Source: Panicum virgatum
Taxonomy: Eukaryota; Streptophyta; Magnoliopsida; Poales; Poaceae
Direction: 5' to 3'
Length of the DNA stretch: 64,000 nt
NCBI RefSeq assembly: GCF_016808335.1
Contig: NC_053142.1
Span: 40,405,674-40,469,673, forward strand
Part shown: piece by piece, positions 23,024 through 34,170 of the stretch
Layout of the letters: each line of letters starts with the position of its first letter
Numbering within the stretch: position 1 is the first letter of the stretch
The notes under the pieces: model-generated
Told to the model about the DNA's origin: nothing
The model's database searches: none
What the model saw: the letters and a program-made list of their open reading frames with translations, nothing else
Program-made: the position numbers and the translations under genes

Positions 23024-24487
23024 TTTTTTTTTCGCGACTATGTCTGAACACGTTTTTCATTAAAAGAAAGCAATTACAGACACAATCTTGATACGACCAA
23101 ACAGAGTATGACCGACACAAGAACACAAAAGACTAAAAAAAAGAAAACCACTGAAGAAACGCACACACAAGCGAGAAAAACACAATGACAACATAGAGCA
23201 ACAGGAAGCAACACCCGAACCCACAAACCTAGCCGAAACTACACAACTGAACCTGCGAAAAGAGCTACACCACAAAAGGTGCGAAGATCTGCAACACAGA
23301 CAAGTGGCAAAGCATCCACTCGACCAACCAACAACGACGGCAAAGCATCCGTCCGAAGCCCGATCAACCAACAACGACGGCAAAACATCTGTCCGAAGAG
23401 AACTCCAACCAGCGACGGCGGCGGCAAAGCATCCGCTAGCAACGGCAAAGTATCCGCCAACGAAGAGAGGGGCGGCAAAGCATCCGCCAACCGATGACCA
23501 ACGCGACTTGGACGATATAGAGAAAACTAAGCGAAGGCAGGTGCAGAAGTGGATCCTCTTCGAGAAGAGAATATGATCACCACCGGCAGGAGCTTCCAAG
23601 ACAACACCTCCAGGGAGGGAGCGACGCAAAAGGCGTCGTTGTCGTCTGACCAAAATGGTCTAGGTTTTCACCTGGAGAGCTCACCGAAGAGGAGGGCATG
23701 GGGAAAGAGTGACGCATTCAACAAGGTAAGCGATGCCCTCGAGCGTCGCCGTCACCGGCCCTCAAGCGGACCAAGGCTTTCGCCTTCACCCAATCCCAAC
23801 CCACAGCCGATGACAGCAGACGCCATCGCGCCGGAAACAATGCCACCACAAGCAGGGCGGCCACCCACGAGGGCAGCGGCCACACAGGAGCCCCCGGCCA
23901 CGGTGAGACGGCGACGGCGGTGCGGCCACGAGGCCACCCCAAGGCGGTGGCGAGGCGCGGTCCTGAGCCCCAGGGTGAGCATAGACCGCCGGCGGCGCGG
24001 CACGGACCGCCAACCGCGGCGGCGCGGCCACAAACCACCGGCGGCGGCACGGTACGCCCCCCCCCCCCACGCGATCCGACCGGGGGGTGGCGGATCCCGC
24101 GCCCAAACCCAAGCCCTGCGGCAGATCCGGCCATGGGGGCCCAGATCCGGCGAGGAGCAGGCCGGGACCGGCCCCGGCGGCTGGCGGCGGCGAAGAAACG
24201 GAGAGGTCCCAAGGGCGGGAAGAGGAAGGAGGTGGGAGGGAGAGAGAGAGAGGAGAGGGCGAGGGGGAGCGAAGAGGAAGGAGGTGGGAGAGAGAGAGAG
24301 AGAGAGAGAGGAGAGGGCGAGGGGGAGCTAGCCGGCGCCGACTTCGGCACGGCCATGGGCCGCCGCCGCCGCCCGGACGGAGGCCGCCGCCGCCGGCCAT
24401 CGGGAGCGACGCGGGGGAGGGTTGGAAGGCGGCGCGCGGCACCCCCCCCCCCCCGGGTCGCCAGCGCCAGCGACACGGGGGGGGGCT
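23024..24487 (-). mobile_element. LINE-like retroposed insertion, minus strand
   Basis: A poly(T) run at 23024-23032 marks the 3' end on the minus strand, preceded by a typical plant LINE ending (AAAAACGTGTTCAGACATAG, read on the minus strand). A 14-bp target duplication TGAGATCAATTGAT flanks it at 23010-23023 and 24488-24501. The 1464-bp body has a GC-rich 5' part with GA/CT microsatellites and C runs but no reverse transcriptase, so it is non-autonomous or internally deleted. The long frames across it are composition artefacts. Confidence 0.8.
23295..23500. repeat. Degenerate minisatellite with core CGGCAAAGCATCCG
   Basis: About six irregularly spaced copies of GGCAAAGCATCCG(T/C)C-like units separated by variable linkers, inside the minus-strand LINE. 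On the minus strand these read as repeats of an Ala-Leu-Pro peptide, but no protein function can be assigned. Confidence 0.7.
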
Positions 24488-24501
24488 TGAGATCAATTGA
24501 T

Positions 24502-26223
24502 GTTTGATGTTCCTCTTGTTCAACATTGGCAAACTCGCTCGTTTTGACTCGGAGGATGAGGATGCTACAGCTGTACATTCACCTCTCATGAAAATTGGTA
24601 TAGCATAATGAACATTACTTCCTGCAACGGTGGCCGCGCCGCCGCCACCGCGTGGCTCTTCTCCGATGAGATCGAGTGGGAGCCTGCATCCAGAAACAGA
24701 ACAACAACAAGAAGCACAAAAGCAACAAAACAATAATAATAATAATAAGTACCAAGAAACAGGAGAATCAATGAGACTGTAGAAAACATGGATTAATGCA
24801 GGTAAGTGAAGTGAATAGGAATGAAAATGCAAAGACGGGAAATCGAGAGCTTTGATGAGCGAGCGGGCGAGGGAGGGAGAAAAGCGAAGGGCGTGCCGTC
24901 TCGTGGGCTCCCCGAGGCCGCCGGCGGGGGTGTTGGAGCTCGAATGCTGCGGCGGTCGGGTCGGGGAGGGGTAGGATTGCTGCTGGTGCCAAAAATAATT
25001 CATTTTGGAATTTGACACTGGAGCCCATAGAGGATGCGGACGCCGGGATCCATGGCCAGCGTGGAGTCCCCATGCCCCCGCACGCCGCCGAGGATGGGGA
25101 TGTGCCGCCCCAGCCGTGTGACATTTTGTGCAAATAAAAGAAGTGATATTTTGCACAAATTTTTAAATCAGACGAGTGGTAAAAATTGAAGTTAAAAAAA
25201 ATTAAACAACATATAATTTGAAACGAAGGGAGTATTCTTTAATTTGTCGACCTTATGCATTGATTTCTTACTCTGACTGATACGACTAGATTGATCAAAG
25301 AAATTGTTTGACAAAAATCCTCAATCCAGCGCCGTTGGTGACCAATCCTCAAAGAAATTAACATCTCTTGCTTGACCTTAGCAGCCCTCAGTCTGATTTT
25401 TTCCTTCCTCACACACTCAATCACAAAATCATAGATATGCAAGCACGATGGGCCGTACGCGCGCACAGCCTACAGCTCCGTCTTGGGTCTGACGACGGTG
25501 ACGCTTGTCCTGAATATATCCAAATTGAAGCCCATGTAACTGGTGGAGTACTCTTCATGTGGGCTTCTTCGGGCTGCTAGGAGTAATTCATTTCTCTCAC
25601 ACGGCAGAAAGCCAGGCCATCCACGTCGGCCCAAATCTTTACCATCCTTCGGGAACATCTGCCCCTACTACCTCTCAAAGTGTTGGTACTTCAAATATGG
25701 TGGCTGTGGTGCCAAACACCCAAACCCAACAAAGCCAAACCACAAAAAAGAGAAAGGCATACATCTCTTGAAATTTCAGAATTGAGTGGAAGTTCAGGCA
25801 AGAAGGTGATGCATTTTCACACCAAAATGCCTTACTTATTTCCTACTTATTTATGCACTATAATGTTTTTTATTGCATACTTGTCACCAGGCATACAACA
25901 AAAACCAGAAGATTATTGCCACTACAAGCGCAAAGGCAAAGGTGGCAAAATAATTATTTATGTTCTTTTTACCTTCTCATAGAACTAGTATTTTATTTAG
26001 AATTTATTGTAACAAACACAACTGACAACCAGCACCAAGGCAGCCAAGGTATTTACACAAATAGAGAAGAGAAAAACAGTACTTAAACAAACATTGAAAA
26101 CAAGTGACAAGCTTGCTCGCGGGCAAGGCAAAGGAGATAGTAGGAACGCACATAGCACAAACTACAAAGGGCACTCATTAAGCCGCAAAATCGTCCACTG
26201 TCATTGCCGCAGAATAAGTTCTG
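24502..26223. other. Intergenic DNA, no supported gene
   Basis: Contains an ATA microsatellite near 24733-24751, a patch at 25020-25130 that is GC-rich and may be a fragment of coding DNA, and a Stowaway-like end (GAAACGAAGGGAGTA) at about 25220-25234. A 25543-25785 segment reads as Ser/Thr/Gln-rich protein ending in a KKRKA basic motif, like the tails of some plant transposases. This is too weak to name. Confidence 0.4.
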
Positions 26224-26551
26224 CTAAACACTACTTTCAAGGCCTACAGCGTTAGCAGCGGCTTTCTTTCCTGATCCCCCCAGCGCCATCGCCTTGTCCA
26301 CCATGGGCACGTAGTTCGGATCCTCGTTGTCCACCATGAGCACCAAGGCCGTCGTGGGAGCCACGATAGGCGCCGCAGTCTGGTCGGAGGGAGCTCCAGC
26401 TTGAACACCAGGAGCCCCGGTGGGGGTAGACAGGAGTGATGCCAGGAACGGAAGGTAGGGGGGCTGGTGACCCTTCTTCTTCTTTGTTCCCCTTTTCTTC
26501 ATCAATAGCCTCCAAAATTTTAGGGGGAGATGTGGGGGTCCTCCATGGCAT

Positions 26552-26615
26552 TTCGGGCAATAGGGGGGCTCTAGCCCCGCCCCCCTCCTACACCCACGCT
26601 GGATCCGCCCATGGA
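26552..26615. mobile_element. Candidate small MITE (GGGGCGGA family), partial
   Basis: Read on the minus strand it begins GGGCGGATCCAGCGTGGGTG and runs into GGGGCTAGAGCCCCCC. The same beginning is seen at 26990 and 44118. The left border is unclear; the element may extend to about 26445. Confidence 0.4.
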
Positions 26616-26989
26616 CACAGACGAGGGCACAATCGAGGGAGTAGGCGCAGCGTCCAACAGAGCTAGTCAGGGCAGCGTGGGAGCGTTACCCACACTAGCA
26701 GCAGACTGCCCGGCCGATGAAGAACCCAGCATGAGAGGCGGTGAAATAATCAGCAACAGGGGAGGAAGAGCCTGATGCCGCTATCGCCACAGAGAAGCCA
26801 AGGAGCCTGTGTGGCCCAACAGTGAAAGTGAAACGATCATCGATGTTGCAGAGTGATCAAATGGATTGACAGCACTTACTCGGCGGTGGACGATGCAGGC
26901 ATGTTGCGCTTCTTCTTCAGGTGGGAGCAAGTCGGTGGAAAGACGAAGACGGAGAGGGCGAATTATACAAGGATTGCGAGGTTGGCAGG

Positions 26990-27110
26990 GGCGGACACAG
27001 CACTGGGTCTAGGGGGCTCCAGCCCCCCCCCCCCGGACCCCAAAAAACCATGGAGCCCGCCTTGAGCCGCCTCCCCCCCTCAATTTTTGAGAAGAAAGGA
27101 TGAGGAAGAA
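26990..27110. mobile_element. Candidate small MITE (GGGGCGGA family)
   Basis: Starts AGGGGCGGACACAGCACTGG, continues through a pyrimidine-rich block (CCAGCCCCCCCCCCC) and a purine-rich block with GAGAAGAAAGGATG. It breaks the coding homology of gene copy C. No clear target duplication. Confidence 0.4.
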
Positions 27111-27375
27111 GAAATCAGCCCCCTTTAACCGTTTCTATCCACCACTGGAGGTTGGGGAAGGCTTACCCATCCTTTTCCCTCATAGGATACCAGGCGCAGC
27201 ACCGCGCCAATCGCGCTGGCGATCAGCATCGCCACCCTGCCGAACAGCCAGTGTATGCACGCCGGCGTCACCCGCTGCTGGCCGCCGAAGCTATTTTTTT
27301 CCAATCGTAAGTTAGCACAAGGAATTTTTTTGTTTATCTAGGCAAGTTTAGTTGTGGTGCAATGCACAACTGAAT

Positions 27376-27741
27376 TTATCGCGTGAAACGAGAGGAGGTG
27401 CCGTAGTGGCTCACCAGATCAGCTGGCATAGCAGTGAGAAGCAATGGAAAGGGTGTAGTGGGGGGACTTGATGTCCAGTCTTTGCGCGAGGGCGTCGGAT
27501 CCTCGTTGTCCACCATGTGAGCCTCGATAGGCGCAGGGGGAACTGCAGGCAGAATAGGGGAGGAAGATGACGCTGCAGGCATCTCGCGCTTCTTGTTCAG
27601 GTGGTAGCATGTCGGTGGAAAGACGAAGACGGAGAGGGTCAATGGGATGACTATTGCCAGGTTAGGGAACGCTTGCCCGTCCGTCTCGTAGGATCCCACG
27701 CGCAGCACCGCGCCGATCGTGCTGGCGATCAGCGGCGCCAG
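27376..27741 (-). pseudogene. Copy A, 3' part, of the unrecognised membrane-protein family
   Basis: On the minus strand from 27741: PLIASTIGAVLRVGSYETDG, then a hydrophobic segment with SVFVFPPTCYH, then a Ser/Pro-rich tail containing MVDNEDPTPSRKDW and a stop near 27376. It joins in frame to the 5' part at 36505-36719 once the solo LTR is removed (the GCCAG duplication is the join). Function unknown; near identity to copy B shows a recent tandem duplication. Confidence 0.65.
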
Positions 27742-29278
27742 TGTGACAGAACCGCCAAGTTAAACGGCTTAATTAAACGTAATGGCCATCGTTTGAACGC
27801 ATCAGACGCATTAGCTTAATTAAGTATAACCTGACAGCATGTTTCCAACCCACAGGCCGATCGAAACACACCAGAAGTCTCGCGCGACGGCGAGCGCAGA
27901 CGATACCAGCATGATACAATTTTACAAAATAGATAATAACATAAATATTTACAAAACAGCTTTAAATTTAGAATTTACATAAAATAAATGACAGCAGCGG
28001 AAGAGAATATGACCTGAGAGAAGAAAATTTGATTGAGAACCAATAAAACAAAACGATAACTATGAACACGTGAGGACGTCACATCGAGCCCACTGATGCG
28101 AATCCTGGTTAGCTTCTATACCTGAAACAAGATAAACAACAAACCCTGAGTATACTAATACTCAGCAAGACTTACCCGACTTTTGGGTATACTTAGCCCA
28201 CATATCTAGACATGCAAAGCTTTCTGGCTGGTGGATTTATTTGCAGAAAAACATCTAAGGGTAGATCCTTAATTTCAAAATTTTAGCTCCAAATTATAGT
28301 TATAAAGTTGCTACACATCTATGATTTGCAGATCTACAATAATCAATGTGAAAACATAATTGATTAAATAACATCAACATGTATCATATCATTTCGATTC
28401 ATTTCCTTACTACGATATGACTCGGAGATCAAGGTGCTCATGTCCGAGAGCGACTGACGGCGAATCGACCCGATTTAATCTTGCAAGGTGGACCTAACCA
28501 ACACGGCACGTATTTGCCCCGTCGGACAATACGAACCAACCATTCCCCTCCCCGCCTCGAACTACAGAACCGCCCCACCTGCATATAGTCAACCGAGCCC
28601 TACGAGAGACCACCAAAAGTAAACATATGCATCCCAATTCTCCGCGCCCACTCGACTGCCCTAAGGGGTGGGTAGAAGTTCTGTACTTTCGAAACAAGGC
28701 AGTACTAGGCTTACCGGTTTCGACTACCTCATACTCCCGGCATGCAGTTAGTACAATTCAAACATGATCAGCAGGGCCAACAACGGTACGGTCCTCAATC
28801 GACACAGACGAGGCTAAGACACCAGGAACCCTGTCCTGTTGCCATACCTATATCTCATCATCATTCCCCCGTCCGGTCTCAAATTTCCATTCATTTCATA
28901 TTGCATTCCATATCTCATATACTGGAATATAAAGATAACTAAAAATCTCGCGAGTAACCAGAAATTACTCGACTTTTGCCCTATAGCTCGCGAGTGACAG
29001 GAAATCACTCTACTTCTACCGAGATCTATTAAGCATAGCTGTGCTATCGACCTATACATACGAGTATAAGACCAAGGAAACCTAGGGACATGCAACTAAG
29101 GTTCCAGACAACTCCTAAAAACATAATGCACAAGTACTACACATATAATAATTCATAATTTAAAATAGTAGGTTATGCACCGGGGCTTGCCTTGATTTCA
29201 GGTTAAGTTAGTTTGCTTGACATCAAGCTTGATCCACAACGATTGCACCTGAGTGGACTCCAAACTTGATCAACCGCG

Positions 29279-29602
29279 TGTCATGGTGGGACTCCGGTAT
29301 AGCAGGCGCAGCAAATCAAGGAAGGAGTCCTAGTCGGTTTGGTTAGATAAGATTGATTCGGTTAGAGTTTGTTTCCTTTGTGTGTTTCCAGGCTTGGCAT
29401 ATATAAGCCCTGACCTGTGATTAGTTTGCATCTAAGATTGTATCTAAACATTGGCCTGGGCTCCTGCCTCCTTGCCGCGCCGAGAGCTTCAGCCATAGCT
29501 CCGGCGCGTCGACGAGGTCCAGGGCCACGGCCGCCTACTTCCTTGAATACAATCTCCGCAACATTCCAAGTACCAACTCTCATACATCCCTAACCCGTGA
29601 CA
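29279..29602 (+). repeat. 5' LTR of the chromovirus
   Basis: 324 bp, TG...CA. A TATA box (CATATATAAG) lies at about 29397-29406 and would start transcription in the LTR. By eye it is the same as the 3' copy over its full length. Confidence 0.96.
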
Positions 29603-29634
29603 TCTTGGTATCAGGAGTCTTTGGTTCCGTGTCC

Positions 29635-32600
29635 ATGGGGGAAGACGGCGAGAAGAACTCCCTAGAGACGACCGTCGACGAGATGCTCACCACTCTCACC
29701 GACCTCGCCGCCAAGGTCTCCGAACTCGCCGCGCAGACCACCTCCCTCAAACCCTTGCTCCCGCTGGTCAAACATCTTGATGGCTTGCCGGACAAGGTTA
29801 CCACTCTCCAGGCGGCAGCGTTCGAGGGCTCGAACCAGATCGCCGCCCTGAGCCTCGCCGTCTCCCGCCTGGAGAAAGCGCACCGCGGCGAGAAGGAACC
29901 GGCGCTGGAGGACAACTTCGCCTCCGCTTCGGGCCCGCCTCCGTTCCGCGAGACGCCCCCACTGCTCCGCCGGGACCACGACGACGACGGCGACGATGAC
30001 CCTCGCTTCCACCCGCGCGCCCGCATCGAGTTCCCAGCCTTCGACGGCAAGGAAGACCCACTACCATGGCTGAATAGATGCGAAACGTTTTTCCGGTGCC
30101 AACACACACCGGAACGCCGTCGCGTTCCCTACGCGTCCCTGCATCTCACGGGGACCGCCCAGCTGTGGTACAATCGCCTGGAGCTGACGTCGGGCACGCC
30201 GTCGTGGCGCCGTTTCGGACAGTTGGTGCAGCAGCGTTTCGGCCCGCCCATGACGGACAGCCCGATCGGCGAAATCATGATGCTCCGCCGGGACGGCACC
30301 GTGGACGACTACACCGACAAGTTCCTCACCCTCGCGTGCCGCGACGCCGACCTGACGGAAGCGCAGCTAGTCCAGATGTACACCGCCGGCCTCGTCAACC
30401 CCCTCAAGACGGATGTCGCGCTACGCCGACCCTCCTCGCTCGACGACGCCATCATGCTCGCCAGGGAGTACGAGCAGCGGCTGCATCTGTCGTCGACCGA
30501 CCCCGGCAACACTAGGAACGCACGTTCCTCGTTCCGAGCTCCGTCGGCGGCGACCACGACATCACCCACGCCGTCGGCAACGGCCCGCGACACGGCGTCC
30601 TCGGCGCCAGCAGGCTCGGGCAAGGCCACGTCGCTCACGTCCACCCTGCCTCGCCGACGCCTATCTCCAGCCGAGATGACGCAGCGCCGAGTGGAAGGCC
30701 TGTGCTACAATTGTGACGAGAAGTTCGTCACAGGTCACCGCTGCAAGAAACTCTTCGTCATTGAGATCGTGGGGTTCGATGACGCGGACACGAACCCAAC
30801 AGCGGCCACCATCTCCGCCACCGACGACATGCCGGGCATCTCCCTCCACGCGATCACCGGCGTTCGGGCTCGCGGCTGCCAGACCATGAAGGTGCTCGTG
30901 TCCATCGGCACCACGAAGGGGATCGCTCTGCTCGACTCAGGCTCCTCTCACAACTTCATCGACATCAACATGGCGCGGCGTGCGGGCGTTCCACTCCACC
31001 CGTGCCCGAACCTTTCGGTCACCGTGGCGAATGGTGACCGCGTGGCATCTCCGGGCAAGGCTACATCGCAGCACATCGACATCAAGGGGGAGGCGTTCGA
31101 CATCGACCTTTACGCTCTCCCCTTGGGCGACTACGACATGGTTCTCGGGGTCCAATGGCTGGGCACCCTCGGGCCGATCTTGTGGGACTTCGCGAAGCAC
31201 ACGCTGTGCTTCACTCGTTCTGGGAAGCGGGTCTCGTGGATCGGTACCGACACCACACCAGGCCTGGCGTCCGCTGCTCTGATGAGTCGTGACGGCGATC
31301 TTCTCGACACCCTCCTGGAGGAATTCGACTCCCTCTTCGCCGAGCCCCAAGGCCTTCCCCCGGAGCGTCATCTATGCCACCGCATCCGCCTCAAGCAAGG
31401 CGCAGGAGCCATCGCCGTTCGGCCGTACCGCTACGCCCACGCCCAAAAAGACGAGCTCGAGCGGCAGTGTGACGAGATGCTACGCCTGGGCATCATTCGG
31501 CACAGTACATCGGCATTCTCGTCTCCGGCGTTACTGATCCGCAAGCGCGACGGAACATGGCGCTTCTGTGTGGACTACCGGGCACTCAACGACGCCACAA
31601 TCAAAGACAAGTTCCCGATCCCGGTGGTGGAGGAGCTCTTGGACGAGCTGCGTGGCGCAAGATTCTTCACCAAGCTGGACATGCGTTCCGGTTATCATCA
31701 AGTACTCGTGCACCCCGACGATGTCGAGAAGACGGCGTTCAGAACGCATCAAGGCCTGTTCGAGTTCCTGGTGATGCCGTTTGGCCTCACCAACGCACCG
31801 GCGACATTCCAGGCTATGATGAACGACATCCTTCTGCCGTACCTACGTCGGTTCGTGCTTGTCTTCTTCGATGATATACTCATTTACAGCTCATCGTGGT
31901 CGGATCACCTCCGCCACGTTCGTACGGTTCTTCGCACGTTACAGGATCATCAACTCTTCCTCAAGCGCTCCAAGTGCGCGTTCGGCCTGTCCTCTGTGGC
32001 GTACCTAGGCCACGTCATCTCGGAACGTGGCGTGTCCGTCGACGAACAGAAGGTGGAGGCGGTGCTATCCTGGCCGATTCCTGCTTCAGCCCGTGCCGTT
32101 CGGGGTTTCCTCGGCTTGGCGGGCTACTACAGGCGCTTCATCCGCGACTACGGCGCCATCGCCGCCCCGCTCACGGCATTGCTCAAGAAGGATGGTTTCC
32201 ACTGGAACGAGGACGCGGAACGCGCGTTCCGGGCTTTGCAGCGCGCCTTAACGGCGGCGCCCGTCCTGCAGTTACCGGACTTCGACCACGACTTCATCGT
32301 CGAATGCGACGCATCGGGCTCGGGCCTCGGCGCGGTACTACATCAAGGGGGCGGGCCGGTGGCTTTCTTCAGCAAGCCAATCGCCCTACGCCACGCCAAG
32401 CTTGCAGCTTATGAACGGGAGCTGATCGGTCTAGTGCAAGCAGTTCGTCACTGGAGGCCGTATCTATGGGGCCGGCGCTTCATCGTGCGCACGGATCATC
32501 GGAGTTTGCGGTTCCTTTTGGATCAGCGCCTGACAACAATACCCCAGCATCAATGGGTGAGTAAGCTTTTGGGGTTCGACTTCGTGGTGGAGTACAAACC

Positions 32601-34170
32601 CGGTGCCTTGAACGTGGTCGCCGATGCTTTATCTCGGCGCAATGAACATGAGGGTAAGCTAGCAGCGTTGTCTGGGCCCACATTCACCGTGTTTGGCCAG
32701 GTTCGCCAAGAAATCAATGGAGATGCTGATCTTTCGTTACTGCGTGACGCCGTTCGTGGGGGCATTAAGCCGGTGCAGTGGTCGGTGGTTGATGGTCTGA
32801 TTCTGTTCAAGGGCCGAGTGTTCATCTCAGGATCATCTGGTCTTCTTTCAACCATTCTGGAGGCTATCCATGGCATAGGACATGAAGGAGTGCACAAGAC
32901 ATTGCATCACCTTAGAGCTGATTTCCATGTGACCAATGATCGCAAGGTCGTGCAAGATTTTGTGCGCGCATGTACAACTTGTCAGCGCCACAAGAGTGAA
33001 CATTTGCAGCCTGGGGGTTTGCTGCAACCGCTAGAAGTTCCATCATCAGTATGGTCCGATGTGGCCATGGATTTCATTGAAGCTTTGCCCAAAGTCAATG
33101 GAAAATCCGTCATCTTGACAGTCATTGATCGTTTCTCCAAGGCAGCTCATTTCATTGCTCTTGCTCATCCATATACAGCAGTCTCAGTGGCACGGGTTTT
33201 CTTTTCAGAGGTGGTCCGTTTACATGGCATTCCTACCTCGATCGTAAGCGATCGCGATCCGGTGTTCACAAGCTCATTTTGGCGCGAGCTATTCAGATTA
33301 TCTGGTGTGAAGTTGCAGTTCACTTCAGCCTTCCATCCGCAGTCTGATGGGCAATCCGAGGCAGCAAACAAGATCGTCTCCATGTATCTGAGGTGTCTCA
33401 CAGGTGATCGGCCACGTAATTGGTTGGAATGGCTTCCGTGGGCAGAGTTTTGCTACAACTCGTCATATCAGCAGTCCCTAAAGACATCTCCCTTCCATGT
33501 GGTTTATGGTCGCCATCCTCCAACCATTCGTTCCTATGAGCAAGGGGACGCTCGCTTGCCGGCGGTAGACAAGGCGATGAGCGACCGGGATGAATTTCTT
33601 GCGGAGGTACGGGACCGTTTGGAGCAGGCTCAGCAACACTACAAGGCTGTCTATGATAAGCGTCATCGTCTAGTGGAGTATGCACCGGGACAGTGGGTTT
33701 GGCTTCGATTGATGCATCGGCCTGCCGCTTCCCTGAATGTGCGAGGCCGTGGAAAGTTGGGGCCTCGTTTCTTTGGGCCGTATCAAATCTTGGAGCGCGT
33801 TGGTGATGTGGCGTACAAACTAGCTCTTCCAGTTGGCACTCGTATTCATGATGTCTTTCATGTTGGGCTACTAAAACCGTTTCATGGGGAACCGCCAGTG
33901 GTGATTCCAGCTTTACCGCCGTTGCAGCATGGTCGTGTCGTTCCAGAGCCAGAAGCAGTGCTTAAGAGTCGGCTTGCTCGGGGCCATCTGGAGTTCTTGG
34001 TTCAGTGGAAGGGAGCTCCTGCAACAGAAACTTCCTGGGTTAACCGTGATGAGTTTCAGCGCTTATTTCCGAAGTTCCAGCTCGAGGACGAGCTGCTTCT
34101 CCAGGAGGGGAGAGATGTCATGGTGGGACTCCGGTATAGCAGGCGCAGCAAATCAAGGAAGGAGTCCTAG
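29635..34170 (+). CDS. Chromovirus Gag-Pol polyprotein
   Basis: A single frame of 1511 residues from the ATG at 29635; the open frame extends upstream without an ATG. Domains in order: coiled N-terminus, retrotransposon gag (LPWLNRCETFF, WRRFGQLVQQRFG), CCHC-like knuckle (CYNCDEKFVTGHRC), aspartic protease (LLDSGSSHNFI), RT (LDMRSGYHQ, FFDDILIYSS), RNase H (ECDASGSGLGAVL, TDHRSLRFLL), integrase zinc finger (HHLRADFH ... CTTCQRH) and core (DFIEALP, SDRDPVFTS, E in GQSEAANK), and a C-terminal chromodomain (FLVQWKGAPATETSWV). All catalytic acids I looked for are present and there is no stop or frameshift, so the protein could be functional. The last 55 bp of the frame lie inside the 3' LTR. Confidence 0.96.
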   Translation: MGEDGEKNSLETTVDEMLTTLTDLAAKVSELAAQTTSLKPLLPLVKHLDGLPDKVTTLQAAAFEGSNQIAALSLAVSRLEKAHRGEKEPALEDNFASASGPPPFRETPPLLRRDHDDDGDDDPRFHPRARIEFPAFDGKEDPLPWLNRCETFFRCQHTPERRRVPYASLHLTGTAQLWYNRLELTSGTPSWRRFGQLVQQRFGPPMTDSPIGEIMMLRRDGTVDDYTDKFLTLACRDADLTEAQLVQMYTAGLVNPLKTDVALRRPSSLDDAIMLAREYEQRLHLSSTDPGNTRNARSSFRAPSAATTTSPTPSATARDTASSAPAGSGKATSLTSTLPRRRLSPAEMTQRRVEGLCYNCDEKFVTGHRCKKLFVIEIVGFDDADTNPTAATISATDDMPGISLHAITGVRARGCQTMKVLVSIGTTKGIALLDSGSSHNFIDINMARRAGVPLHPCPNLSVTVANGDRVASPGKATSQHIDIKGEAFDIDLYALPLGDYDMVLGVQWLGTLGPILWDFAKHTLCFTRSGKRVSWIGTDTTPGLASAALMSRDGDLLDTLLEEFDSLFAEPQGLPPERHLCHRIRLKQGAGAIAVRPYRYAHAQKDELERQCDEMLRLGIIRHSTSAFSSPALLIRKRDGTWRFCVDYRALNDATIKDKFPIPVVEELLDELRGARFFTKLDMRSGYHQVLVHPDDVEKTAFRTHQGLFEFLVMPFGLTNAPATFQAMMNDILLPYLRRFVLVFFDDILIYSSSWSDHLRHVRTVLRTLQDHQLFLKRSKCAFGLSSVAYLGHVISERGVSVDEQKVEAVLSWPIPASARAVRGFLGLAGYYRRFIRDYGAIAAPLTALLKKDGFHWNEDAERAFRALQRALTAAPVLQLPDFDHDFIVECDASGSGLGAVLHQGGGPVAFFSKPIALRHAKLAAYERELIGLVQAVRHWRPYLWGRRFIVRTDHRSLRFLLDQRLTTIPQHQWVSKLLGFDFVVEYKPGALNVVADALSRRNEHEGKLAALSGPTFTVFGQVRQEINGDADLSLLRDAVRGGIKPVQWSVVDGLILFKGRVFISGSSGLLSTILEAIHGIGHEGVHKTLHHLRADFHVTNDRKVVQDFVRACTTCQRHKSEHLQPGGLLQPLEVPSSVWSDVAMDFIEALPKVNGKSVILTVIDRFSKAAHFIALAHPYTAVSVARVFFSEVVRLHGIPTSIVSDRDPVFTSSFWRELFRLSGVKLQFTSAFHPQSDGQSEAANKIVSMYLRCLTGDRPRNWLEWLPWAEFCYNSSYQQSLKTSPFHVVYGRHPPTIRSYEQGDARLPAVDKAMSDRDEFLAEVRDRLEQAQQHYKAVYDKRHRLVEYAPGQWVWLRLMHRPAASLNVRGRGKLGPRFFGPYQILERVGDVAYKLALPVGTRIHDVFHVGLLKPFHGEPPVVIPALPPLQHGRVVPEPEAVLKSRLARGHLEFLVQWKGAPATETSWVNRDEFQRLFPKFQLEDELLLQEGRDVMVGLRYSRRSKSRKES
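34103..34115 (+). promoter_or_regulatory. Polypurine tract of the chromovirus
   Basis: AGGAGGGGAGAGA directly before the 3' LTR. It would prime plus-strand synthesis and also lies inside the coding frame. Confidence 0.85.

Larger units (their letters stand above)
26224..27290 (-). pseudogene. Copy C of an unrecognised grass membrane-protein family, degenerate
   Basis: Minus-strand segments match the better preserved copies A and B. 27290-27170 reads PACIHWLFGRVAMLIASAIG then AVLRLVSYE. 26999-26890 reads FALSVFVFPPTCSH after a stop codon. 26505-26224 holds MVDNEDP. Two small MITE-like segments interrupt it (26552-26615 and 26990-27110). Function is unknown. The hydrophobic ISPILAIIG-type and SVFVFPPT-type stretches suggest two membrane segments. 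Confidence 0.55.

Noticed and set aside
22412..24578. Several long frames on both strands rich in Arg, Pro and Gly
   Set aside because: They overlap each other within a GC-rich LINE body and the LanC exon shadow, with no domain.
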